Source of the DNA: Lachnospiraceae bacterium UBA7225
GTDB lineage: Bacteria; Bacillota; Clostridia; Lachnospirales; Lachnospiraceae
Direction of reading: 5' to 3'
Assembly: GCA_002473385.1 (NCBI GenBank)
Contig: DKTR01000065.1
Coordinates: 11,994-27,344 of the forward strand
DNA: 15,351 nucleotides
The notes under the pieces are model-generated. The model saw only the letters and a list, made by a program, of their open reading frames with translations. It was not told where the DNA came from and ran no database searches. Within the stretch, counting starts at the first letter, position 1; every line of letters starts with the position of its first letter. This document shows, in pieces, positions 1 through 7,000 of this stretch. The position numbers were made by a program, and so were the translations under genes.

Positions 1-411
1 GGCGGTGCGGCGCAGATCAAGGCGATGAAGAAAATCGCGGCTCCGATCCGTGTCGAGCTGGCGCAATACCGCGAGCTGGCTGCGTTCTCACAGTTTGGTT
101 CCGAGCTGGATGCCGATACGAAGGAAAAGCTGGCGCAGGGTGAGCGCATTAAAGAGGTGCTGAAGCAGACACAGTATCAGCCGATGCCGGTTGCCGACCA
201 GATCATGATTATCTATGCGGCGACAAAGAAGTATCTGCTGGATATTGCGGTAGCAGATATATTACCGTTCCAGAATGCACTGTTTGAGCTTGTGCAGACG
301 AAATATCCGGAGATACCAAAAGCTATCAACGAGACGAAGGAGATTTCTGACGGGACGGAGAAGCTGCTGGTGCAGGCAATCGAGGAATGCAAGGCAAATT
401 TTAAAAAGTAA
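1..411 (+). CDS. atpA: F1F0 ATP synthase subunit alpha, C-terminal part (5' end outside window)
   Basis: This is the last 136 codons of the alpha subunit, which forms the non-catalytic positions of the F1 alpha3beta3 hexamer at the cytoplasmic face of the membrane. The reading frame is open from base 1 and starts with GGAAQIKAMKK, the conserved stretch of the alpha C-terminal helical domain. LAQYRELAAFSQFGSELD follows, another hallmark of this domain. The catalytic-core motifs (Walker A and the arginine finger) lie upstream of the window and cannot be judged. The internal ATG at base 25 is an ordinary methionine, not the start. The TAA stop is 13 bp before atpG, in the standard alpha-gamma-beta-epsilon order, so the identification is secure although the gene is partial. 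Confidence 0.97.
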   Translation, partial: GGAAQIKAMKKIAAPIRVELAQYRELAAFSQFGSELDADTKEKLAQGERIKEVLKQTQYQPMPVADQIMIIYAATKKYLLDIAVADILPFQNALFELVQTKYPEIPKAINETKEISDGTEKLLVQAIEECKANFKK

Positions 412-424
412 GGGGTGATACCAA

Positions 425-1309
425 ATGGCTTCCATGAGAGACATACAGAGGCGTAAAAGCAGTGTATCGAGCATCGGACAGATTACAAAAGCCATGAAGC
501 TGGTATCTACCGTAAAACTGCAGAAGACAAAGCAGCGTGCGGAGCAGGCAAAGCCATACTTTGAAAAAATGTACCGTACCGTTGCTCATATCCTGTCGCA
601 TTCCGGACAGATCCGGCATCCTTATCTGCAGGGCGGGGAGAGTAAGAAGAAATGTATTATTACCATTACTTCGAACCGCGGGCTTGCGGGCGGCTACAAT
701 TCCGGTGTGGAAAAGCTTATCACCGGGAGCGATTTTGCAAAAGAGGATGTGGAGCTGATTACCATTGGAAGAAAAGGAAAGGAGTTCCTGGAGCGCAGAG
801 GCTATTCTGTCCGTGCTGATTATAGCGATGCCATGAACAATCCGATGTACTCGGATGCGCGTGAGATCAGTGAGGCAGTGCTGAAGGCTTTTACGGATGG
901 CGAGATCGGTGAGATTTATGTGGCGTATACTGCCTTTAAAAATACGGTGGTGCATGTTCCGATGCTGATGAAGCTGCTTCCGGTGGAATTTACCGATGAG
1001 GAGCTGGAGGCGGGCACGCAAAAAACCCGACAGCGGGAGGCGGACCTGAATACGCCGATGAATTATGAACCGGAGGCGGATCAGTCGCTTGATATCATCA
1101 TCCCCAAATATGTTACCAGTATTTTGTTCGGATCGCTGATTGAGGCATCTGCCAGTGAGAACGGGGCCAGGATGCAGGCGATGGATTCGGCGACCAGCAA
1201 TGCCGAGGAAATGATTGAAAAATTGTCTCTGCAGTATAACCGGGCACGTCAGAGCTCGATTACGCAGGAATTAACAGAGATTATTGCCGGTGCGGAAGCA
1301 ATCAGCTAG
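425..1309 (+). CDS. atpG: F1F0 ATP synthase subunit gamma
   Basis: The 294-aa gamma subunit is the central rotor shaft that couples proton or sodium flow through F0 to conformational change in the beta subunits. The N-terminal helix (MASMRDIQRRKSSVSSIGQI, then TKAMKLVS) and the C-terminal helix (about residues 255-292, with MDSATSNAEEMI and QELTEIIAGAEAI) are the two long helices of the coiled-coil shaft. The Rossmann-like middle domain shows TSNRGLAGGYNS near residue 80. The length fits the usual 285-300 aa. An AGGGGTG ribosome binding site lies 7 bp before the ATG. The gene is 13 bp after atpA and 30 bp before atpD, so all are read from one operon promoter upstream of the window. No truncation or odd residue was seen. 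Confidence 0.97.
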   Translation: MASMRDIQRRKSSVSSIGQITKAMKLVSTVKLQKTKQRAEQAKPYFEKMYRTVAHILSHSGQIRHPYLQGGESKKKCIITITSNRGLAGGYNSGVEKLITGSDFAKEDVELITIGRKGKEFLERRGYSVRADYSDAMNNPMYSDAREISEAVLKAFTDGEIGEIYVAYTAFKNTVVHVPMLMKLLPVEFTDEELEAGTQKTRQREADLNTPMNYEPEADQSLDIIIPKYVTSILFGSLIEASASENGARMQAMDSATSNAEEMIEKLSLQYNRARQSSITQELTEIIAGAEAIS

Positions 1310-1339
1310 CATTGGCGGATAAGGAGTGAGAAAAAAAGC

Positions 1340-2731
1340 ATGTCAGAACAAGTAAAAGGCAAAATCACTCAGATTATCGGTGCAGTACTTGATATTAAGT
1401 TTCCGGAAGGAAAGCTTCCGAGTATATATGATGCGATCCATATTCCGACGGCGGATGGCAAAACGCTTGTGGTAGAGGTTGCCCAGCATCTGGGTGACGA
1501 CACGGTAAAGTGCATTGCCATGGGACCGACGGATGGTCTGGTGCGCGGGATGGAGGCAATCTCCACCGGTGCGCCGATCTCGGTACCGGTAGGAGAGAAA
1601 ACGCTCGGACGTATCTTTAACGTGATCGGGGAGCCGATTGACAATAAAGAAGCGCCGACAGATGTGAAGTATCTGCCGATCCACCGGGAAGCGCCGGATT
1701 TTGAGGAACAGGCTACCTCTACAGAGATGCTGGAAACCGGTATCAAGGTAGTCGATCTGCTCTGCCCGTATCAGAAGGGCGGTAAGATCGGTCTGTTCGG
1801 CGGCGCCGGCGTAGGAAAAACGGTATTGATCCAGGAGCTGATCCGGAATATCGCGACCGAGCACGGCGGCTATTCTGTATTCACCGGTGTGGGCGAGCGT
1901 ACCCGTGAAGGAAATGACCTGTACCACGAGATGTCTGAGTCGGGCGTTATTAATAAAACCACTATGGTATTCGGGCAGATGAACGAGCCGCCCGGAGCCA
2001 GAATGCGTGTAGGGCTTACCGGTCTTACCATGGCAGAGTATTTCCGTGATGAGGGCGGCAAGGATGTGCTGCTGTTCATCGACAACATTTTCCGTTTCAC
2101 GCAGGCAGGCTCCGAGGTGTCCGCACTTCTTGGCCGTATGCCTTCCGCCGTTGGTTATCAGCCAACGCTGCAGACGGAGATGGGCGCTCTTCAGGAGCGT
2201 ATTACATCCACAAAGCACGGTTCCATCACTTCGGTGCAGGCAGTTTACGTGCCGGCGGATGACCTTACAGACCCGGCTCCGGCGACGACGTTTGCACATC
2301 TGGATGCGACCACTGTATTGTCGCGTTCTATCGTTGAGCTTGGTATTTACCCGGCGGTGGATCCGCTGGAGTCAACGTCCCGTATTCTTGACCCGCGTGT
2401 AGTGGGCGAGGAGCACTATAAGGTGGCACGCGGCGTGCAGGAGATTCTGCAGAAATACAAAGAACTGCAGGATATTATTGCTATCCTTGGTATGGATGAG
2501 CTTTCCGAGGACGAGAAGCTGATCGTAAGCCGTGCGAGAAAAATTCAGAGATTTTTGTCGCAGCCGTTTTATGTTGCACAGCAGTTTACCGGTATGGAGG
2601 GACGCTATGTGCCGATTGCTGAGACTATTCGCGGATTCCGTGAAATTCTGGAAGGAAAGCATGACGATATACCGGAGAGTATGTTCCTCAATGCCGGTAC
2701 GATTGACGATGTTCTTGCCCGTGTGAAGTAG
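1340..2731 (+). CDS. atpD: F1F0 ATP synthase subunit beta (catalytic)
   Basis: The 463-aa catalytic subunit makes or hydrolyses ATP at the alpha-beta interface. The Walker A P-loop GGAGVGKT is at residues 154-161. The catalytic glutamate and neighbouring arginine are in GERTREG (E186, R187), aligning with E. coli beta E181/R182. Walker B LLFIDNI is at 244-250, and the family signature PAVDPLESTS at 338-347. The DELSEED loop is present as DELSEDE at 386-392, the acidic lever that contacts gamma and epsilon. The order is N-terminal beta barrel (about 1-78), nucleotide-binding domain, then C-terminal helical domain. The ribosome binding site AAGGAGTGA lies at 1321-1329, rather far from the ATG. 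The coupling ion cannot be told because the c subunit is not in the window. Confidence 0.98.
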   Translation: MSEQVKGKITQIIGAVLDIKFPEGKLPSIYDAIHIPTADGKTLVVEVAQHLGDDTVKCIAMGPTDGLVRGMEAISTGAPISVPVGEKTLGRIFNVIGEPIDNKEAPTDVKYLPIHREAPDFEEQATSTEMLETGIKVVDLLCPYQKGGKIGLFGGAGVGKTVLIQELIRNIATEHGGYSVFTGVGERTREGNDLYHEMSESGVINKTTMVFGQMNEPPGARMRVGLTGLTMAEYFRDEGGKDVLLFIDNIFRFTQAGSEVSALLGRMPSAVGYQPTLQTEMGALQERITSTKHGSITSVQAVYVPADDLTDPAPATTFAHLDATTVLSRSIVELGIYPAVDPLESTSRILDPRVVGEEHYKVARGVQEILQKYKELQDIIAILGMDELSEDEKLIVSRARKIQRFLSQPFYVAQQFTGMEGRYVPIAETIRGFREILEGKHDDIPESMFLNAGTIDDVLARVK

Positions 2732-2739
2732 GTGAGTGT

Positions 2740-3159
2740 ATGGCAGACGATAAATTGTTTCAACTGAATATCATTTCACCGGAACGCGTATTTTATGAGG
2801 GAAAGGCAAAGATGGTGGAGCTGACGACCAGCGAGGGAGAGGTAGGTATTTATAAAAACCATATCCCGATGACATTGCTGATCGTTCCGGGCATTGTCAC
2901 CATTACAGAGGAGAGCGGAAAGAAGCTTGCCGCTATTCACAGCGGCTTCATGGAAGTGTTGCCGGATAAGGTGACAATTATGGCAGAGGTGGCAGAGTGG
3001 CCGGAGGAAATCGATATCAACCGCGCCAGAGAAGCGCAGGTCCGTGCGGAACGCCGCCTGCAGAGAAAGGATCCTATGCTCAACCTCAACCGCGCCGAAA
3101 TGGCGCTGCGCAAAGCGCTTGTGCGTCAGGAGCTGGCGGGCAGTGTAAAAGGAAAGTAG
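2740..3159 (+). CDS. atpC: F1F0 ATP synthase subunit epsilon
   Basis: The 139-aa epsilon subunit sits at the foot of the gamma shaft, links F1 to the c-ring, and in many bacteria inhibits ATP hydrolysis. Residues 1 to about 86 form the beta-sandwich domain (LFQLNIISPERVFYEGKAKM, then GEVGIYKNHIPM and SGFMEVLPDKVTIM, typical conserved turns). Residues 90-135 form the charged helical hairpin (INRAREAQVRAERRLQ, then LNRAEMALRKALVRQ). It starts 8 bp after atpD, and its ribosome binding site (AGGTGA) overlaps the atpD stop codon, so the two genes are probably translationally coupled. It is the last gene of the operon and is followed by a hairpin terminator. Length and domain order are normal. Confidence 0.96.
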   Translation: MADDKLFQLNIISPERVFYEGKAKMVELTTSEGEVGIYKNHIPMTLLIVPGIVTITEESGKKLAAIHSGFMEVLPDKVTIMAEVAEWPEEIDINRAREAQVRAERRLQRKDPMLNLNRAEMALRKALVRQELAGSVKGK

Positions 3160-3189
3160 GAAGACCAGAAAAAGTATAGTACAGAAATT

Positions 3190-3217
3190 AAGGGAGACGG
3201 CGAAAACCGTCTCCCTT
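3190..3217 (+). terminator. Intrinsic terminator of the atp operon
   Basis: A perfect 11-bp stem (AAGGGAGACGG at 3190-3200 with CCGTCTCCCTT at 3207-3217) encloses the 6-nt loop CGAAAA and runs into TTTAATAT. It begins 30 bp after the atpC stop. The stem is strong and the U-tract is short. Confidence 0.85.
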
Positions 3218-3307
3218 TAATATCAGTTGCCATGTATCCGAAGGGAGCTGCCGGTAGCAGATCCTGCAGGTGGACAATTTTTTAGATATTTTGTGTTGAT
3301 ATTTCAA

Positions 3308-3336
3308 TAGACAGCGGTGCACATTTCTGATAATAT
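3308..3336 (+). promoter_or_regulatory. Weak candidate promoter for the GH120 gene
   Basis: TAGACA (3308-3313, 5/6 to the -35 consensus), a 17-nt spacer and TAATAT (3331-3336, 4/6) could drive the gene starting at 3384. A competing -10-like TATAGT lies at 3356-3361 without a good -35 box. An 8-bp palindrome ACTTAAGT (3362-3369) abuts the ribosome binding site and could be an operator or chance. No catabolite-repression (cre) site was found. Confidence 0.3.
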
Positions 3337-3383
3337 AAGAAAAAATTGACATATCTATAGTACTTAAGTGGGAGGTTTTCTTT

Positions 3384-5369
3384 ATGAAGCTTTATGTAAA
3401 TGTAAATGCAAAACGTGACGGAAACGGCACGGTGGAAATGCCATTTCGCAGAATTAACGATGCCGCGAAGATCGCGCAGCCGGGAGATGAGGTGCTGGTT
3501 GCACCGGGCATTTATCGTGAATATGTAAATCCGGTTCATGGAGGAACGGCAGACGCGCGGATCACTTACCGCAGCACGGAGCCGCTGGGTGCGGTCATCA
3601 CCGGTGCTGAGCAGGTGAAAAGCTGGGAAAATTATGATGGCAATGTCTGGGTATGCCGCATCAGCAACAGCATTTTTGGCGGATATAATCCATATACTAC
3701 GTTTGTATATGGTGACTGGTATTTTGCAAAGGCGGACAAGCATACCGGCTGCGTGTATCTGAATGACAGAGCGCTGTATGAGACAACCAGCCTTGAGGAT
3801 TGTATGAAGGGCGAGGTTTATGAGTGCAGCTGGGTGCCGGAGGAATCGGTGTATAAATGGTATGCCGTGCAGGATAAAGAGAAGGATGAAACGGTCATTT
3901 ACGCAAATTTCCAGGGCCAAAACCCGAACGCAGAAAATGTGGAAATTAATGTAAGACGTGAGTGCTTTATGCCGTCGAAGACAGGAGTGGGTTATATAAC
4001 CGTCAGCGGTTTTAATATTAACAAGGCAGCAACAACCTGGGCGCCACCCGCTGCATTTCAGGACGGCATGATCGGTCCGCACTGGAGTAAGGGCTGGATC
4101 ATCGAGGACTGCGATATTTCAAACAGCAAGTGCGCAGGTATTTCTGTAGGAAAATATCTGGATCCCGATAATGAGCATTATTTTACCAATAAATATGTCA
4201 AGAGCCCGACACAGATGGAGCGCGATGCCGTATGCCGCGGACAGTATCATGGCTGGCTGAAGGAGAATATCGGCGGTCATATTATCCGCCGCAACAATAT
4301 CCATCACTGCGAGCAGGGCGGTATTATCGGCCGTATGGGCGGTGTGTTTAGTATCATTGAGGATAACCACATCCATCATATCAATAATATGATGGAGCAG
4401 GGCGGCGCTGAGATCGCCGGTATCAAAATGCATGCGGCGATTGATGTGATTATGCGCCGCAATCATATCCATCATTGCACAATGGGCATCTGGTGCGACT
4501 GGGAGGCGCAGGGTACGCGCATTACGCAGAATCTTCTTCATGATAACCAGCGCCCGGAGTTTGCAAAAATTCTGAAGGGCGGTATGATGTCACAGGATAT
4601 TTTTGTGGAAGTCGGTCACGGTCCGACATTGATTGATAACAATATTCTGCTTTCTGACGTCAGCCTGCGGTTTGCTACAGAGGGTGTTGCCATGGTGCAT
4701 AATCTGATCTGCGGCGCACTTACCTGTGTTGGAGAAGGGACCGGTCCGCGTTATACGCCGTACCATATCCCGCATCGCACAGAGGTAATGGGCTTTATGA
4801 CTATCCTTCATGGGGACGACAGATTTTACAACAATATTTTTGTGCAGAAATGGCCGTCCGAAGATGTTATTATTCCGCATGACAGCGACGATGGAGCTGA
4901 TTTCGAGAACCGTGCGGCCGGAACATGGATGTTTGATGAGTATCCGACTTACGCAGAATGGATTTCGCAGTTTGATTTCAGCAAGCCTGTGGATATGAAA
5001 AAGCTGGAGCCTGCCCATGCGGGACATCTTCCGGTATGGACGGAGGGAAATGTATATTTGTGCGGCGCCAGGGCCTGCAAAAACGAGGTTAACGGGCTGA
5101 CCGACGCAGAGGCAGATGTCCGCATCGAGCTGGTGGAAAAGGATGGCGCATATTATCTGGATACGAATCTTTATGATTTCCTGGAGGGCTTTACAGACAG
5201 GATGATCAACACGGAGGTGCTTGGTCAGGCATTTGAGCCGGAGCAGAAATTTGAAAGTCCGGATGGAACACCGATCCAGTTTGATGCCGACTATTTTGGC
5301 ACACACCGGGGAATCCGCGTAATACCGGGACCGTTCGCAAGCGCTGAGGATTCCGGAAAGGCATTGTAA
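3384..5369 (+). CDS. GH120 family glycoside hydrolase, probable intracellular beta-xylosidase
   Basis: The 661-aa right-handed parallel beta-helix protein matches, from recall, the whole length of Thermoanaerobacterium saccharolyticum XylC, the founding GH120 beta-xylosidase that releases xylose from xylo-oligosaccharides. Shared segments include IYANFQGQNPNAENVEINVR (172-191), GPHWSKGWIIEDCDI (231-245) and EIAGIKMHAAID (343-354). XylC uses D382 as nucleophile and E405 as acid/base. The equivalents here are D372 in WCDWEAQGTRI and E409 in DIFVEVGHGP. The spacing between them is 37 instead of 23, because of a 14-residue insertion (about 391-404). There is no signal peptide, so it should act on imported oligosaccharides. 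GGGAGG lies 8 bp before the ATG. The gene stands alone between two terminators, with no sugar transporter or regulator beside it. The family is well supported; the substrate is inferred. Confidence 0.88.
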   Translation: MKLYVNVNAKRDGNGTVEMPFRRINDAAKIAQPGDEVLVAPGIYREYVNPVHGGTADARITYRSTEPLGAVITGAEQVKSWENYDGNVWVCRISNSIFGGYNPYTTFVYGDWYFAKADKHTGCVYLNDRALYETTSLEDCMKGEVYECSWVPEESVYKWYAVQDKEKDETVIYANFQGQNPNAENVEINVRRECFMPSKTGVGYITVSGFNINKAATTWAPPAAFQDGMIGPHWSKGWIIEDCDISNSKCAGISVGKYLDPDNEHYFTNKYVKSPTQMERDAVCRGQYHGWLKENIGGHIIRRNNIHHCEQGGIIGRMGGVFSIIEDNHIHHINNMMEQGGAEIAGIKMHAAIDVIMRRNHIHHCTMGIWCDWEAQGTRITQNLLHDNQRPEFAKILKGGMMSQDIFVEVGHGPTLIDNNILLSDVSLRFATEGVAMVHNLICGALTCVGEGTGPRYTPYHIPHRTEVMGFMTILHGDDRFYNNIFVQKWPSEDVIIPHDSDDGADFENRAAGTWMFDEYPTYAEWISQFDFSKPVDMKKLEPAHAGHLPVWTEGNVYLCGARACKNEVNGLTDAEADVRIELVEKDGAYYLDTNLYDFLEGFTDRMINTEVLGQAFEPEQKFESPDGTPIQFDADYFGTHRGIRVIPGPFASAEDSGKAL

Positions 5370-5495
5370 AACAATTTCTATAATAAAAGGGTCGTATACA
5401 GCCGGAAGCAAACCAGATTGTATTTAAGGATTGACACCGGACGGGAAACGCTGATTGCAGGGCGGGAATACCCGGTGTATTTGGCGGAAAAATAA
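5370..5495 (+). other. Open in-frame segment after the GH120 stop, possibly gene debris
   Basis: After the GH120 TAA, the same frame stays open for 41 codons to TAA at 5493-5495. The second half reads like natural protein (about 5418-5492: LYLRIDTGRETLIAGREY, then PVYLAEK). There is no ATG, and the only TTG (5418) lacks a ribosome binding site. It is not part of the normal GH120 C-terminus. It may be the tail of a lost gene or chance. Confidence 0.25.
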
Positions 5496-5508
5496 CGTGA
5501 GATAAAAT

Positions 5509-5544
5509 AAAAGCCATGCTGACTGGAAAATCAGCATGGCTTTT
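5509..5544. terminator. Intrinsic terminator after GH120, bidirectional in form
   Basis: A perfect 14-bp stem (AAAAGCCATGCTGA at 5509-5522 with TCAGCATGGCTTTT at 5531-5544) encloses the 8-nt loop CTGGAAAA. An A-tract on the left and a T-tract on the right allow termination on either strand. It is about 140 bp after the GH120 stop and isolates that gene from the scarred region beyond. Confidence 0.88.
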
Positions 5545-5546
5545 AA

Positions 5547-5740
5547 TATGTTTTTGGGCTGGCAGAGCATGAGCATCTGATTTTAGCAATTGATGAGTAC
5601 CCGTATGTGGCACGTTCTTCCGGGGGCTTGGCCGGTGGTGGGAGACAGATCCATCTACCGCAGTCAGACAGAGATTGATATTATGGGTGAGCAGGATAAG
5701 GTCGCCAAAAATGGAATTATATGCTATACTATCAACATGT
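5547..5740 (+). pseudogene. Remnant of a DUF234-type AAA ATPase, internally deleted and frameshifted
   Basis: Three short stretches in three frames read in the correct order for the archaeal-type AAA ATPase/DUF234 family that is common in Lachnospiraceae. At 5559-5615 the frame gives LAEHEHLILAIDEYPYVAR, the Walker B region of these ATPases. At 5627-5659 a second frame gives LGRWWETDPST, the C-terminal GRWW..DP segment. From 5659 a third frame gives RSQTEIDIMGEQDKVAKNG, the EIDI nuclease-like motif that follows it. Several hundred bases between Walker B and GRWW are missing, as are the P-loop and the true C-terminus. No start codon or ribosome binding site serves it, so it is a dead fragment. 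The promoter of the next gene overlaps its 3' edge. Family assignment is from motif recall. Confidence 0.72.
5722..5730 (+). promoter_or_regulatory. Extended -10 promoter candidate for the lipase-like gene
   Basis: TGCTATACT is an extended -10 box (TGn plus TATACT, 5/6) 70 bp before the start codon. The -35 position (TCGCCA, 5702-5707) is poor. A second extended -10, TGTTATATT, lies at 5740-5748. The same TGCTATACT string recurs upstream of epsC (7869-7877). Confidence 0.45.
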
Positions 5741-5799
5741 GTTATATTAGATACAGATTTTAGTTTGAGGTATATAAAGCACAGTAAGGAGGCTGGACA

Positions 5800-6783
5800 A
5801 TGAGAAAGAAACATTTTACCTATCATTCAAATGACGGTTTTACAGAAATCCATGCTATCCGCTGGATTCCGGAGGGAAAGGTGCGTGCGGTGCTGCAGAT
5901 TTCCCACGGCATGGTGGAGTATATCGACCGTTATGACGAGTTTGCGGCATATCTGGCAGAGCGCGGAATCCTGGTGACAGGCAATGACCATCTGGGGCAT
6001 GGCAGTTCGGTGCGGTCTGAGGAGTACTACGGTTATTTTGCGGATACGGACGGCAACAAAACACTTTTGAAGGATATTCACAGGCTGCGCATACTGACAC
6101 AGGAAAAATATCCCGCTGTTCCCTATTTTCTGCTTGGGCACAGCATGGGCTCCTTCCTGGCGCGGCAGTATATTTGTGTTTACGGGAAAGGTCTTGCAGG
6201 TGCGGTAATCATGGGGACAGGCTATCAGCCGCGCGTCGTTACCCGGTTCGGGATGCTGCTTACCGGCATGATGGCAAAATTCCTCGGCTGGAATTACCGC
6301 AGTGCACTGGTTGATGCCATGGCATTCGGAGGCTATAACCGGAAATTCGGAAAGCCCGACGGTAAGGCATGGCTGAGCCGGAATGAGGAAAACGTGCAGA
6401 CTTATATGCAGGAAAAGCTCTGTAACTTCCGCTTCACCCTGAATGGGTATTATAATTTGTTTTACAGCATCTACACGCTGAGCTTTGAAAACTTCCTCGA
6501 CCGGATGCCGCGTGATCTGCCGGTGTTGTTTGTTTCCGGGGACGACGATCCGGTGGGACAGTTCGGCAGGGGCGTACTGAAAGTATACAGACAGTTTCTG
6601 CGGATGGGGATGACGCAGGTGAAATGCAAGCTTTACCCGCAGGATCGCCATGAAATTCTGAATGAGATTGACCGGGATGCAGTGTATGAAGATATTTACT
6701 ACTGGATGACGGAGACTTTTGTGTCCGACGACTCTGGGAGTTTACCGGTTTCCAGAGCTGGTGGAAGAGTGCACAAAGGATGA
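5800..6783 (+). CDS. Alpha/beta hydrolase, monoacylglycerol lipase-like (Hydrolase_4/S33 type)
   Basis: This 327-aa protein is a probable serine hydrolase acting on lipid or carboxylic esters in the cytoplasm. The nucleophile elbow is GHSMG (113-117, S115). The oxyanion HG is in ISHGMVEYIDRY (34-45), and the catalytic acid is likely D250 in SGDDDPVG. The catalytic histidine is H284 in PQDRHEILNE. This motif set and the NDHLGHGSS segment (62-70) are typical of monoglyceride-lipase-like hydrolases. AAGGAGG lies 7 bp before the ATG. The fold should end near WMTETF (302-307). The last 20 residues are Ser/Gly/Arg-rich, do not resemble the family, and are read from DNA that in another frame encodes a DctP remnant, so the native C-terminus was probably replaced by a rearrangement. 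All catalytic residues remain, so the enzyme may still work. The substrate is unknown. Confidence 0.85.
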   Translation: MRKKHFTYHSNDGFTEIHAIRWIPEGKVRAVLQISHGMVEYIDRYDEFAAYLAERGILVTGNDHLGHGSSVRSEEYYGYFADTDGNKTLLKDIHRLRILTQEKYPAVPYFLLGHSMGSFLARQYICVYGKGLAGAVIMGTGYQPRVVTRFGMLLTGMMAKFLGWNYRSALVDAMAFGGYNRKFGKPDGKAWLSRNEENVQTYMQEKLCNFRFTLNGYYNLFYSIYTLSFENFLDRMPRDLPVLFVSGDDDPVGQFGRGVLKVYRQFLRMGMTQVKCKLYPQDRHEILNEIDRDAVYEDIYYWMTETFVSDDSGSLPVSRAGGRVHKG

Positions 6784-6940
6784 GCATGCACGCGTGCCGG
6801 AGATGCAGATTGTATCTGTGCATACCTGGGAAAAGATTTCAGAGGAAGAGAAGGAGCGTTTCCGCACCGCGGCAGAGCCGGTTTATCAGAAATATTGCAG
6901 TGAGTACATGGATATCATTGACAGGATTCGAAACCTGTAA
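6719..6940 (+). pseudogene. 3' remnant of a TRAP transporter DctP-type solute receptor gene
   Basis: An open stretch without a plausible start (first codon TTG, stop TGA at 6707-6709 just upstream) overlaps the lipase 3' end in another frame. From about 6745 to the TAA at 6938-6940 it gives ELVEECTKDEHARVPEMQIV, then WEKISEEEKERFRTAAEP, then VYQKYCSEYMDIIDRIRNL. This is the typical C-terminal helix of DctP-family periplasmic receptors, with Lse.e...F..a..PvY.kY...y.diidrI. About 250 residues of the receptor and the DctQ/DctM membrane genes are missing, so it cannot function. It marks a deletion or recombination joint with the lipase gene. Confidence 0.68.
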
Positions 6941-6988
6941 TCGCATGTATGGAGGGTTCCGGGCGGGGAATCACAGCCATACATGCGA
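6941..6988. repeat. Long perfect dyad between convergent gene ends
   Basis: TCGCATGTATGG (6941-6952) and CCATACATGCGA (6977-6988) form a perfect 12-bp stem that begins directly after the dctP remnant stop. A second inner stem, GGTTCC (6955-6960) with GGAATC (6967-6972, one G-U pair), sits in the loop. Neither side carries a U-tract, so it is not a classical intrinsic terminator. It lies just past the 3' end of the yesL-like gene on the minus strand and may protect or end that transcript. Confidence 0.65.
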
Positions 6989-7000
6989 CAGAAGGACAGA

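Noticed and set aside
401..2662. Long minus-strand and alternate-frame ORFs across atpG and atpD (for example 1343-2299 minus)
   Set aside because: They lie antisense to highly conserved ATP synthase genes, lack ribosome binding sites and have Cys/His/Arg-rich shadow composition.
3346..3351. Perfect TTGACA before the GH120 gene
   Set aside because: At 16-18 nt spacing the -10 position falls on the ribosome binding site (GGGAGG), so it cannot serve this gene.
3282..5826. Minus-strand ORFs of 140-273 codons across the GH120 gene
   Set aside because: The + strand reading matches GH120 end to end, so the antisense frames are by-products of its codon use.
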